Shown here: one piece after another, positions 9,253-16,284 of the stretch
Layout: each line of letters starts with the position of its first letter
Position numbering within the stretch: position 1 is the stretch's first letter
Source of the DNA: Roseomonas sp.
Lineage (GTDB): Bacteria; Pseudomonadota; Alphaproteobacteria; Acetobacterales; Acetobacteraceae
Reading direction: 5' to 3'
DNA: 37,555 nucleotides
Assembly: GCA_020250005.1 (NCBI GenBank)
Contig: JADCES010000285.1
Span: 1-37,555, forward strand
Notes under the pieces: model-generated
The model's input: the letters and a program-made list of their open reading frames with translations, nothing else
The model's database searches: none
Told to the model about the DNA's origin: nothing
Position numbers and translations under genes: made by a program

Positions 9253-10263
9253 ATGTCCCGCTCCATTCATCTGAAGCGCCGCACGGCGCTTGGCCTTGCC
9301 GCAGGCGGCGTGCTTGGCTTTCCCAACCTTGCCCGTGCTCAGGCACCGCGCGGGCCGGGTAATTGGCCGGACCGTCCGGTCAACTGGATCGTTGGCTTCC
9401 CGCCCGGCGGCCAGACCGATTTCGCGGCCCGCATGCTGCAATCACCCTTCTCCCGCGCCATTGGTCAGCCGGTGCCGATCGAAAATCGCGGCGGCGCTGG
9501 CGGCAATATCGCGGTGGAGCAGGTGCTGCGCGCCCGCCCGGATGGCTATACCCTGACGGTCGGCAATGTCGGCACTTTCGTGCTGAACCCCCATACCATG
9601 CAGGGGGTGAATTTTGACCCGCTGGAGTTGGTGCCCATCGGGTTGATGCTGCAATCGCCAGTTCTGCTGCTGGTGCACCCGGATGTGCCTGTGCGGAATT
9701 TCCAGGAATGGGTCGCGTGGGTACGAAGCCAGCAACCCCGTGGGGTAGATATGGGCACAACCAGTGCCGGCGGCATTGCCCATGGGATTTCGGAAAAATT
9801 GCGGGCGCGGCTAGGCAACCCGGTCATCAACTTCATTCACTATCGCGGCAGTGGGCCGGCCTTGCCGGATTTCATCGCGGGTCGTTATCAAACGCAGTTT
9901 GAAGCACCGTCGCTCGTGCATGGCTTTGTTCAGGAAGGCCGGCTGCGCCCGATCATGGTCACCTCCTCCACCCGGCTGCCTGCCTTCCCGAATGTGCCGA
10001 CAGCCGAGGAATCCGGCCTGCCCAATTTTGTAACTGGAGCTTGGGTCGGCCTATTCGGCCCGCGTGGCCTACCGACCGACCTAGCGCAGCACATCAACGC
10101 CATGTTGAATATCGCTTGCCGGGATGAGGAAGCGCGTAATCGCATCGCGGAGCGGGGCGAAGAAATCGGCGGCGGTTCCATGGAAGAATTCGCTCGCCGC
10201 GTCCGCGCTGAGCATGCCGAATGGGGCAAGATTGTAAGGGAGGCCGGCATCCGCGCCGAATAA
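9253..10263 (+). CDS. Tripartite tricarboxylate transporter substrate-binding protein (Bug/TctC family)
   Basis: Periplasmic solute receptor of 336 aa. The N-terminus has a twin-arginine-like signal (LKRRTALGLAAGG) ending near the ARA/QA cleavage region. The mature protein starts with the family pattern WPDRPVNWIVGFPPGGQTD and later has ENRGGAGGNIAVEQV, both typical of Bug receptors that bind carboxylates or small amides. No TctA or TctB membrane component is nearby; orphan receptors of this kind are common in bacteria with many Bug genes. It stands alone, with a perfect hairpin 20 bases past its stop, and precedes the orphan Mo-hydroxylase gene on the same strand. The ligand is unknown. Confidence 0.9.
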   Translation: MSRSIHLKRRTALGLAAGGVLGFPNLARAQAPRGPGNWPDRPVNWIVGFPPGGQTDFAARMLQSPFSRAIGQPVPIENRGGAGGNIAVEQVLRARPDGYTLTVGNVGTFVLNPHTMQGVNFDPLELVPIGLMLQSPVLLLVHPDVPVRNFQEWVAWVRSQQPRGVDMGTTSAGGIAHGISEKLRARLGNPVINFIHYRGSGPALPDFIAGRYQTQFEAPSLVHGFVQEGRLRPIMVTSSTRLPAFPNVPTAEESGLPNFVTGAWVGLFGPRGLPTDLAQHINAMLNIACRDEEARNRIAERGEEIGGGSMEEFARRVRAEHAEWGKIVREAGIRAE

Positions 10264-10283
10264 CGCGGCCTGCTGACCCGACA

Positions 10284-10319
10284 GATATTCGATCTGATGG
10301 AAGCATCAGATCGAATATC
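10284..10319. repeat. Perfect 16-bp inverted repeat with 4-base loop
   Basis: GATATTCGATCTGATG is followed by GAAG and its exact reverse complement. It lies 20 bases after the Bug receptor stop. It could form a strong hairpin that protects or ends the transcript, but it is AT-rich and has no following T-run, so it is not a classical terminator. A protein-binding site or mobile-element scar are alternatives. Confidence 0.8.
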
Positions 10320-10615
10320 CCGCTGCAGTGGATTGCCGCGCCGGCACGCTGCGCGATCATTGTCCTGCGTTGAACCTTGTTCTTGAGCTTAATCTGAAAT
10401 TCATCCGGCGATAGCGGTGCGGCTGTTGCGCCGATTTGGCTGAAGAATTCCTGGTACGGCGGATCGCGAAAGCCTACTTCTAACCGCCATCGGCACCGCT
10501 TCTTGGCGAAATTCTTCGGTCCCGCCTTTGCCTATGGTTCATCTCCTTCGCGGCGTAACAAGTGAACGAAGGGGCGGTACAAAACCGTGACAGCTCCGGA
10601 CTGGCTACAAAACTC

Positions 10616-10644
10616 TTGCGATCCAGCCTGCAATCCCCTATTGT
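10616..10644 (+). promoter_or_regulatory. Candidate sigma-70-like promoter of the orphan Mo-hydroxylase gene
   Basis: TTGCGA (10616-10621) is followed by a 17-base spacer and TATTGT (10639-10644), 4 of 6 bases matching TATAAT. The putative operator begins immediately after the -10 element, so a bound repressor would cover the transcription start. Prediction from pattern only. Confidence 0.35.
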
Positions 10645-10661
10645 TTATCGATAGATAAGTT
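10645..10661 (+). promoter_or_regulatory. Candidate operator, copy 1 (TTATCGATAGATAAGTT)
   Basis: A dyad TTATC-GATA-GATAA with a GTT extension sits 48 bases upstream of the orphan Mo-subunit start. It is 14/17 identical to a site at 20042-20058 upstream of the second hydroxylase operon, next to the TetR gene. Two such matches at the same distance from functionally related genes suggest a shared regulator, most simply the TetR protein. Confidence 0.45.
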
Positions 10662-10709
10662 ACTTCTGCCCTCAAAAGGCGAGGCCAAAAGTCACCGGGA
10701 GATCAAGCA

Positions 10710-13073
10710 ATGGACCAAGGTATCGCATCCGCTTCGGCACGCTTCGGCATAGGCCAGGCAGTCCGCCGGCGAGAGGATGACAGGCTGCTGCGCGGCAAAG
10801 GGCATTTCGCTGGCGATGTCACGCTTCCGAACCAGCTTTACGCCTATCTGCTGCGCTCGCCACATCCGCATGCCCGTGTCATTTCCATAAATATTGCACG
10901 GGCGGCAGCGGCACCAGGGGTGCACGCGATTCTTACCGGTGACGATGCGGCGGCTGATGGCCTTGGCTGTCCCCCAGGGCTTTCAGGTGCGGCGCCGCCG
11001 GCCTATCCAAAAAATCGCGATGGCAGCGAATTCATCGAGGTGCCCTATCTGCCGCTTGCCCGCGCGCGTGCCATGTATGTTGGCCATGAGGTAGCGCTCA
11101 TTATCGCCGATAGCCTGCAACAAGCCCGTGATGCGGCGGAACTCATCGCCATAGAGTGGGAAATCCTGCCCCATGTCACCGAGGCCGCCGATGCGCTTGC
11201 ACCGGGCGCACCAGCGCTACAGGAGCATGTGCCCGGAAACCGTGTGCTTGACTGGAGTTTTGGCGATTCAGCAGCGGTACAGGCGGCTTTTGATGCGGCA
11301 GCGCATGTTGCGCGCCTCACGGTCGAACAGACCCGCATCACTCAAGGCTTCATGGAACCGCGCGCTGCCGTCGCGGATTATGATGACGCAACGGGTCGCT
11401 GGACTCTCCATACCTGTACCCAGGCGGCGAATCGCGCAAAGGAATATCTCGCCGATCATGTCTTCAAGGTGGATCGTGAACGCTTCAGGGTTCTCTCCGC
11501 CGATGTGGGCGGTGGCTTCGGTGGCAAGATCCACCTCTATAATGAATATGCGCTGGTCTGTTGGGCGGCGCGGCGACTTGGCCGGCCCGTCAAATGGGTC
11601 TCGGACCGCACCGAAGGGTTTCTCTCGGATTGGATGACGCGCGATCAGCGCTGTTCGGGCGAATTGGCGCTCGATTCGGAAGGGCGCATTCTTGCGCTGC
11701 GCATTCGCCAAATCGCCAATACGGGTGCTTTTGTCACGCCTCTCGCCATCATTCCGCCGACCTGGAATTTTCTGCGTTCGACTCAAGTGCTTTATCGTAC
11801 GCAGCTTTGTCACGCGGAAGTTCAAGTGGCCATCACCAATACCTGCCCAGTCAATATCTATCGTGGTGCTGGGCGGCCAGAGGGCACCTATATCGTCGAA
11901 AGACTGCTCGACCAGGCAGCAGCGGAAATGGGGATGGATCGCGCTGAAATCCGACGGCGCAACCTCATCCCCGATGATGCGCTACCCTTCAAGACCTTCA
12001 TCGGCCTCAATTACGATAGCGGACGCTTTGCGGATGGCCAGGCCATGGCGCTGCGCCTGGCGGATTGGGATGGCTTTGCGGCACGCCGCGCCGCCGATGC
12101 CAAAGCAGGCAGGCTGCGCGGCATTGGCATTTCCAATTATGTCGAGGTTGCCGGCGGAATGCCGCGCGAATTTGCCGAAATGCGCATCAAGGGCAGCACC
12201 AATCGCGTTGAAGTCATGGCTGGTTCCGGCCCCATGGGCCAGGGATGCGAAACAGCCTATGCGCAGCTTGCCGTGGCACTTCTTGGTGTGGAACCCGGCT
12301 GTGTTGATGTCATTATGGGCGATACCGATCGCGTAAAGTGGGGCGATGGGTCCTATGCCACAAGATCAATGCGGGTTGCGGGTACGGCCATTCATCTTGC
12401 CGGCACAAAGGTGATTGAGATCGGCAAACAGGCTGCCGCTCATCTGCTGGAGGCCGCGGCGACCGATATCGCCTTTGAGGAAGGCCGTTTCTTCATCGGC
12501 GGAACAGACCGAGGGATCAGCCTGTTTGAGGTGGCGCGCGCGATTGAGACTGGAAAACTCCCGACCGAGCTTGGCAATGCGCTTGGTGCAGAGATTGATC
12601 ACGTAGCCGATGGGCCATCCTTCCCGAATGGTTGCCATGTGTGTGAGGTTTCGATCTGCACCGAAACAGGCGTGGTGCGGATAGAAAACTATGTGGCGGT
12701 GGATGATGTGGGCCGTGTGATCAATCCGATGATCGTACATGGGCAGATCCATGGTGGGATTGCACAAGGCATTGGCCAAACCTTGCTTGAACAGATTGTG
12801 CATGATGCTGCCACTGGCCAGATCCTGACCGCGAGCTTCATGGATTACACCATGCCGCGCGCCGATGATTTGCCCAATCTTGTCACGGCAATGAATGAAG
12901 TACCCAGCCCGAAGAACCCGCTTGGCGTGAAGGGCGCCGGTGAAGGCGGCATCACGGGTGCCCTTGCTGCGGTGGTCGGCGCTGTTTCAGATGCGGTATC
13001 GGTTCATGGCGTGCGGCATATTGATATGCCGGTGACGCCGGAAAAGGTATTGCGCGCCATTGGTAAATTGTGA
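10710..13073 (+). CDS. Xanthine dehydrogenase-family Mo-cofactor (large) subunit, orphan
   Basis: Molybdopterin-cytosine-dinucleotide-type hydroxylase subunit of 787 aa, which would hydroxylate a substrate carbon using water. Visible are VRRREDDRLLRGKGHFAGD at the N-terminus, QGFMEPRAAVADYD near 212, GGGFGGK near 265 and YRGAGRPEGTY near 385. The GAGEGG loop with the catalytic glutamate lies near 743. The YRGAGR loop is the aldehyde-oxidase/form-II type, not the CSFR loop of true CO dehydrogenase. No FAD or [2Fe-2S] subunit lies beside it, so it must borrow electron-transfer partners, perhaps those at 18651-20001. A GGGAGA ribosome site lies 7 bases before the ATG. Its substrate is unknown. 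Confidence 0.93.
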   Translation: MDQGIASASARFGIGQAVRRREDDRLLRGKGHFAGDVTLPNQLYAYLLRSPHPHARVISINIARAAAAPGVHAILTGDDAAADGLGCPPGLSGAAPPAYPKNRDGSEFIEVPYLPLARARAMYVGHEVALIIADSLQQARDAAELIAIEWEILPHVTEAADALAPGAPALQEHVPGNRVLDWSFGDSAAVQAAFDAAAHVARLTVEQTRITQGFMEPRAAVADYDDATGRWTLHTCTQAANRAKEYLADHVFKVDRERFRVLSADVGGGFGGKIHLYNEYALVCWAARRLGRPVKWVSDRTEGFLSDWMTRDQRCSGELALDSEGRILALRIRQIANTGAFVTPLAIIPPTWNFLRSTQVLYRTQLCHAEVQVAITNTCPVNIYRGAGRPEGTYIVERLLDQAAAEMGMDRAEIRRRNLIPDDALPFKTFIGLNYDSGRFADGQAMALRLADWDGFAARRAADAKAGRLRGIGISNYVEVAGGMPREFAEMRIKGSTNRVEVMAGSGPMGQGCETAYAQLAVALLGVEPGCVDVIMGDTDRVKWGDGSYATRSMRVAGTAIHLAGTKVIEIGKQAAAHLLEAAATDIAFEEGRFFIGGTDRGISLFEVARAIETGKLPTELGNALGAEIDHVADGPSFPNGCHVCEVSICTETGVVRIENYVAVDDVGRVINPMIVHGQIHGGIAQGIGQTLLEQIVHDAATGQILTASFMDYTMPRADDLPNLVTAMNEVPSPKNPLGVKGAGEGGITGALAAVVGAVSDAVSVHGVRHIDMPVTPEKVLRAIGKL

Positions 13074-13161
13074 GCGGTCATTCGTAAGGGCAACGGGATG
13101 CGCAATCATCGGGTGTGAAGCGCTTCTGCGAGCTGATGCTGAACCGTCTTGAAGCTGCGGA

Positions 13162-13190
13162 GGGTGTGATCCCAGGAAGGGATCACACCC
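13162..13190 (+). terminator. Strong rho-independent terminator between convergent genes
   Basis: GGGTGTGATCCC - AGGAA - GGGATCACACCC is a perfect 12-bp stem with a 5-base loop, followed by CTTTT on the plus strand. It ends the orphan Mo-subunit transcript 88 bases after its stop. It also sits just downstream of the minus-strand DctP stop, so the hairpin could serve both directions, though only the plus side has a T-run. Confidence 0.85.
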
Positions 13191-13197
13191 CTTTTGG

Positions 13198-14292
13198 TCA
13201 AGCGATCGGATAGGTAATGGGCAGGCGGAAGTTACTGGCTTCCAGCCGTTCCATGTAAGTACGCAAAATCTGGCTGCCGGGCATGCCGCGCCGATCCGCT
13301 TCACGCGCCTGTTCCAACGGCAAACCCGAGAGCGCTTGCGCCCAGGCAAGACGCGTTTCGTCACTCATGTAGCTCACGGTAGTGTTAGGGAAAGTACGCC
13401 ACTGGTCCACCGCCGTTGCATAAAGGCGGTCATTTTCCTCAGCGGTCTTGATCTGCCATTCACTGGCGACTTCCTGGAGCGTATCCTGGACAGGACGGGG
13501 CAGGCTCCGCCAGCGGTCGCTATTGACCGTGATATGCGCTGACCCGGAAGCACCGAAACGCGTGACATGCAAATGGGGATTCACCTCATAGAGACGAATT
13601 GCAATCATGCCGGCGGTCACGGTCATCACGCCGTCCACAACACCCGACTGGGCCGAGGTGAAGAAATCTGCAAGGCTGCCTTGTACGCCAACGATACCGC
13701 CAGGCCGCAGGAAGTTCAGCAGAGCGCCAGCGCCCGCGATGCGACGTCCGCGCAGATCTTCCAAGCGGTTCCACGGTGTGCGGGTGGCAAGATCAACGCT
13801 TGGCGCTCCCGAAACAGCGATCATCCGCTGGCCAAACCGCTGTTCAAAGACATTGCGCAGAAAGGGCACACGCTCATACACCTCATGCGTCACCTTGATC
13901 TGAAGCGCGTTATTGTCAGGGGCGAAGGGTACCCAGGGATGCCAATTATGGGAGAATAGCCGCGCTGCCTCAAAGGTCGCGAGGAATAGGCCAACATCAA
14001 CAACGCCGTTTTGTACTGCTTCCAGCGTCTCATTCACCCGCGTGACCGCGCCGCCCCAGCTTACGGTAAAGGTCACGGGGTGTCCGCGTTCCCGTGACCG
14101 ACGAACAACTTCCGGAATAAAAAAGCTATCTGCGACACCAACATAAGCGAGTGCGGCAGTAGTATGGCCTGACGCGATGCGCAGATTAGTGGCGCGCGCC
14201 TGAGCGCTTGCCTTGGTGCCGATCAGCGCAACGGAAAGCCCCGCCGCGCCGCCTGCCAGCGCGCGACGCCGGCTGATGGAAGTGGTGGTCAT
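13198..14292 (-). CDS. dctP: TRAP transporter substrate-binding protein (DctP family)
   Basis: Periplasmic receptor of 364 aa for a TRAP importer. The N-terminus is a twin-arginine signal (SISRRRALAGGAAGLSVAL) with likely cleavage after ASA. The mature part shows the DctP pattern, including LEAVQNGVVDVG and, later, FTSAQSGVVDGVMT, the repeat that marks ligand-binding-site architecture. A GGGAGG ribosome site lies 8 bases before the ATG. It is the last gene of the operon, 42 bases after DctM, and ends at the shared hairpin. Position in the molybdenum-hydroxylase operon suggests it captures that enzyme's substrate. TRAP receptors usually bind carboxylates, so a carboxylated (hetero)aromatic ligand is plausible but not shown. 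Confidence 0.9.
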   Translation of the reverse strand: MTTTSISRRRALAGGAAGLSVALIGTKASAQARATNLRIASGHTTAALAYVGVADSFFIPEVVRRSRERGHPVTFTVSWGGAVTRVNETLEAVQNGVVDVGLFLATFEAARLFSHNWHPWVPFAPDNNALQIKVTHEVYERVPFLRNVFEQRFGQRMIAVSGAPSVDLATRTPWNRLEDLRGRRIAGAGALLNFLRPGGIVGVQGSLADFFTSAQSGVVDGVMTVTAGMIAIRLYEVNPHLHVTRFGASGSAHITVNSDRWRSLPRPVQDTLQEVASEWQIKTAEENDRLYATAVDQWRTFPNTTVSYMSDETRLAWAQALSGLPLEQAREADRRGMPGSQILRTYMERLEASNFRLPITYPIA

Positions 14293-14334
14293 GATTTATT
14301 CCTCCCTTGATGGTTTGCCAAAACTCTAGCCCTT

Positions 14335-15693
14335 TCACATCAGGTTGCGTGGAATCCAGGTGGCGATCTGCGGGAAATTCCACACCAGAAAGGCAGTCAC
14401 CAGGATCAACCCGACATAAGGTAGACTTCCCTTGACGATTATCGAAATGCTGACACCTTGCCCGGGCAGGGCGCTTTTCACCGAGAAAAGAAGCATCCCG
14501 AAAGGCGGTGTCAGCAGACCGCATTCGATCACCAATATGCCTACAATCGCGAAGGCGATAGGATCAAAGCCAAGCATATTCGCAACCGGCCAGAAGATCG
14601 GCACCGTCAGCAGCATGATCGAAACACTGTCAATGATCATGCCAAGCAAAAGCCAGATCACAACCATGATCAGCATGACTTCCAGCGGGCCAAGATCAAG
14701 GCCAGTCACTAGGCCTTGAACAGCAGCCGTCATCCCGCCCATGGAAAGCATGCGCGAATACATCTGCGCGGCAATCAACAGCACCAGCAAAGGCGCTGTG
14801 ATTTTGGCGGTATCGTAGAAAACGCCGAATATCTGCTTGACCGTCATGCCCTTCAGCAGCGCCAGCAGCAATGCACCCAAGGCGCCAATCGCAGCCGCTT
14901 CTGTGGGCGTGAAGAGTCCCCCCCAAATCCCGCCAAGCACAAGCATCATCAAGACACCAATGCCACCCGCACCAAGCCATTCCTTGGGCGACATCGGAAG
15001 CTGCGCATTGGACCTGGCGCGTTCGACGAAAGCCGGTGTTGCGGCGGCCGGCATTGCGGGCGCCGTATCCGGCGCCAGCGAAGGGTTACGCTTCACCGAA
15101 ATGATGATGTAGAGGCAGAGAAGCGTGGTCAGCAGCAGGCCAGGCCCGATGCCGGCCAGAAAGAGCTGCCCGATGGATTGTTCCGCCAGAATGCCCCAGA
15201 CGATCATCAAGACGCTGGGCGGAATAAGCATGCCGAGTACGGCGCTTCCGGCGATGGCGCCCACGGCAAACTGCTGCTGATAGCCGGCATTGCGCATGGC
15301 TGGATAGGCAAAACGGCTGAACGCCGCCGCGGCCGCAACCGAAACCCCTGTGACGGTCGCGAAAATGGCATTGCCGATGACGGTCGCCACGGCAAGCCGC
15401 CCAGGGATACGACGCAGCCCCCGATTGACCGCCTTGAACATGTCTTCAGCCGCGCCGCAGCGACCCACAAGATCACCCATCAGAATGAAAAGAGGGATCA
15501 CCGCAAAGATATAATCTCGCAGGAACTGAAACGCTGTTGACTGCAACATGCGTACCGGCACCATTGGATTGCCGGTGATGAGCATCACGCCCGCCATGCT
15601 GGCTGCGATCAGACAAAGCGCGATGTGCACACCAAGCGAGACCAGGATGATCAGCAGGCCGACCATCAGCGTGGCGATTTCGATCCCGGTCAT
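14335..15693 (-). CDS. dctM: TRAP transporter large permease (DctM family)
   Basis: Large membrane subunit of the TRAP importer, 452 aa with about 12 hydrophobic segments; it carries the sodium-driven elevator-type transport domain. The ORF track begins at 15966, but that extension overlaps DctQ in another frame and lacks DctM character. The ATG at 15693 has GGAGG 6 bases upstream and gives the standard start (MTGIEIATLMVGLLIILVSL). Typical stretches include RDYIFAVIPLFILMGDL and the GMLIPPSVLMIVWGILAEQS region. It begins 25 bases after the DctQ stop and is followed 42 bases later by DctP. Confidence 0.92.
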   Translation of the reverse strand: MTGIEIATLMVGLLIILVSLGVHIALCLIAASMAGVMLITGNPMVPVRMLQSTAFQFLRDYIFAVIPLFILMGDLVGRCGAAEDMFKAVNRGLRRIPGRLAVATVIGNAIFATVTGVSVAAAAAFSRFAYPAMRNAGYQQQFAVGAIAGSAVLGMLIPPSVLMIVWGILAEQSIGQLFLAGIGPGLLLTTLLCLYIIISVKRNPSLAPDTAPAMPAAATPAFVERARSNAQLPMSPKEWLGAGGIGVLMMLVLGGIWGGLFTPTEAAAIGALGALLLALLKGMTVKQIFGVFYDTAKITAPLLVLLIAAQMYSRMLSMGGMTAAVQGLVTGLDLGPLEVMLIMVVIWLLLGMIIDSVSIMLLTVPIFWPVANMLGFDPIAFAIVGILVIECGLLTPPFGMLLFSVKSALPGQGVSISIIVKGSLPYVGLILVTAFLVWNFPQIATWIPRNLM

Positions 15694-15718
15694 GATTTTT
15701 CCTCCGTCTGATACCGGG

Positions 15719-16267
15719 TCATTCCACGGCCGCCGAACTGTCCTTGGGCGCGCCCTTGCGCCAGGCATTGATGAGCATGGCGAAATAAGCAATGGCCGCG
15801 AGGCCCGACATGGCCACAAGTACGATACGGACCGGCCAGACGGGTACGCGGAAGGCGCCTTCGCCCTCATAGGCGCCGATCTCAATCGCCTCCAGCATGG
15901 GCCGCCAGCCGCCATAGGCAATGGAAGCACAAATGAAAATGCCGAGAATGCAGGTACAGGTTTCAATCGCTAATCTACCGGTATCATTTGCCGCATCATA
16001 GATGACGGTCGCGCGGATCATCCCATTGCCGAGGACGGCAAAGGGCAGTTGCAGGAAAACAAGCGCGACAAGCGTATTGGCCACCATCTCAGCCGTGCCC
16101 GGGACTGGCTTATTGAAAAGCCCACGCGATACAACATCCGCGCAGACAAGCAGCGCTATGGCGAAAAGGCCAAATACGGAGATCAGGTGAAACATCCTGG
16201 CAAAGCGTTCAAGACCGCCATGGGCGATCTCTGCAACGCCTGTGGCTTCGGTCTTTCCTGCGGCCAT
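15719..16267 (-). CDS. dctQ: TRAP transporter small permease (DctQ family)
   Basis: Small integral membrane subunit of the TRAP importer, 182 aa with four predicted hydrophobic segments, as expected for DctQ. Segments are seen near residues 25-48 (LISVFGLFAIALLVCADVV), 60-80, 95-115 and 135-155. An AAGGA ribosome site precedes the ATG. It starts 17 bases after the stop of the Mo large subunit, so transporter and enzyme genes form one transcript. DctQ and DctM pair to form the translocation unit, with DctP as receptor. The assignment rests on size, topology and placement before DctM, because DctQ sequences diverge strongly. Confidence 0.88.
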   Translation of the reverse strand: MAAGKTEATGVAEIAHGGLERFARMFHLISVFGLFAIALLVCADVVSRGLFNKPVPGTAEMVANTLVALVFLQLPFAVLGNGMIRATVIYDAANDTGRLAIETCTCILGIFICASIAYGGWRPMLEAIEIGAYEGEGAFRVPVWPVRIVLVAMSGLAAIAYFAMLINAWRKGAPKDSSAAVE

Positions 16268-16284
16268 GGAACTTTCCTTCCCTG

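Larger units (their letters stand above)
10264..10709. other. Intergenic region with long hairpin, possible gene remnant and promoter
   Basis: No intact gene. Besides the hairpin and promoter/operator listed separately, the minus strand at 10358-10480 reads RDPPYQEFFSQIGATAAP and LSPDEF. This vaguely resembles the C-terminus of a Bug-type receptor and could be a decayed remnant, but the evidence is weak. The rest shows nothing recognisable. Confidence 0.3.

Noticed and set aside
8870-9346. 158-aa minus-strand ORF in the gap before the Bug gene
   Set aside because: Overlaps the Bug signal peptide on the other strand and has no recognisable family or ribosome site.
10264-10709. Riboswitch or small RNA in the gap
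   Set aside because: Only a simple hairpin is visible; no conserved multi-stem architecture was recognised.
14716-15540. 274-aa plus-strand ORF opposite DctM
   Set aside because: His/Arg/Gln-rich shadow frame with no membrane segments or motifs.
15694-15966. N-terminal extension of DctM in the ORF track
   Set aside because: It lies inside DctQ in another frame; the ATG at 15693 has a strong ribosome site and the normal family start.
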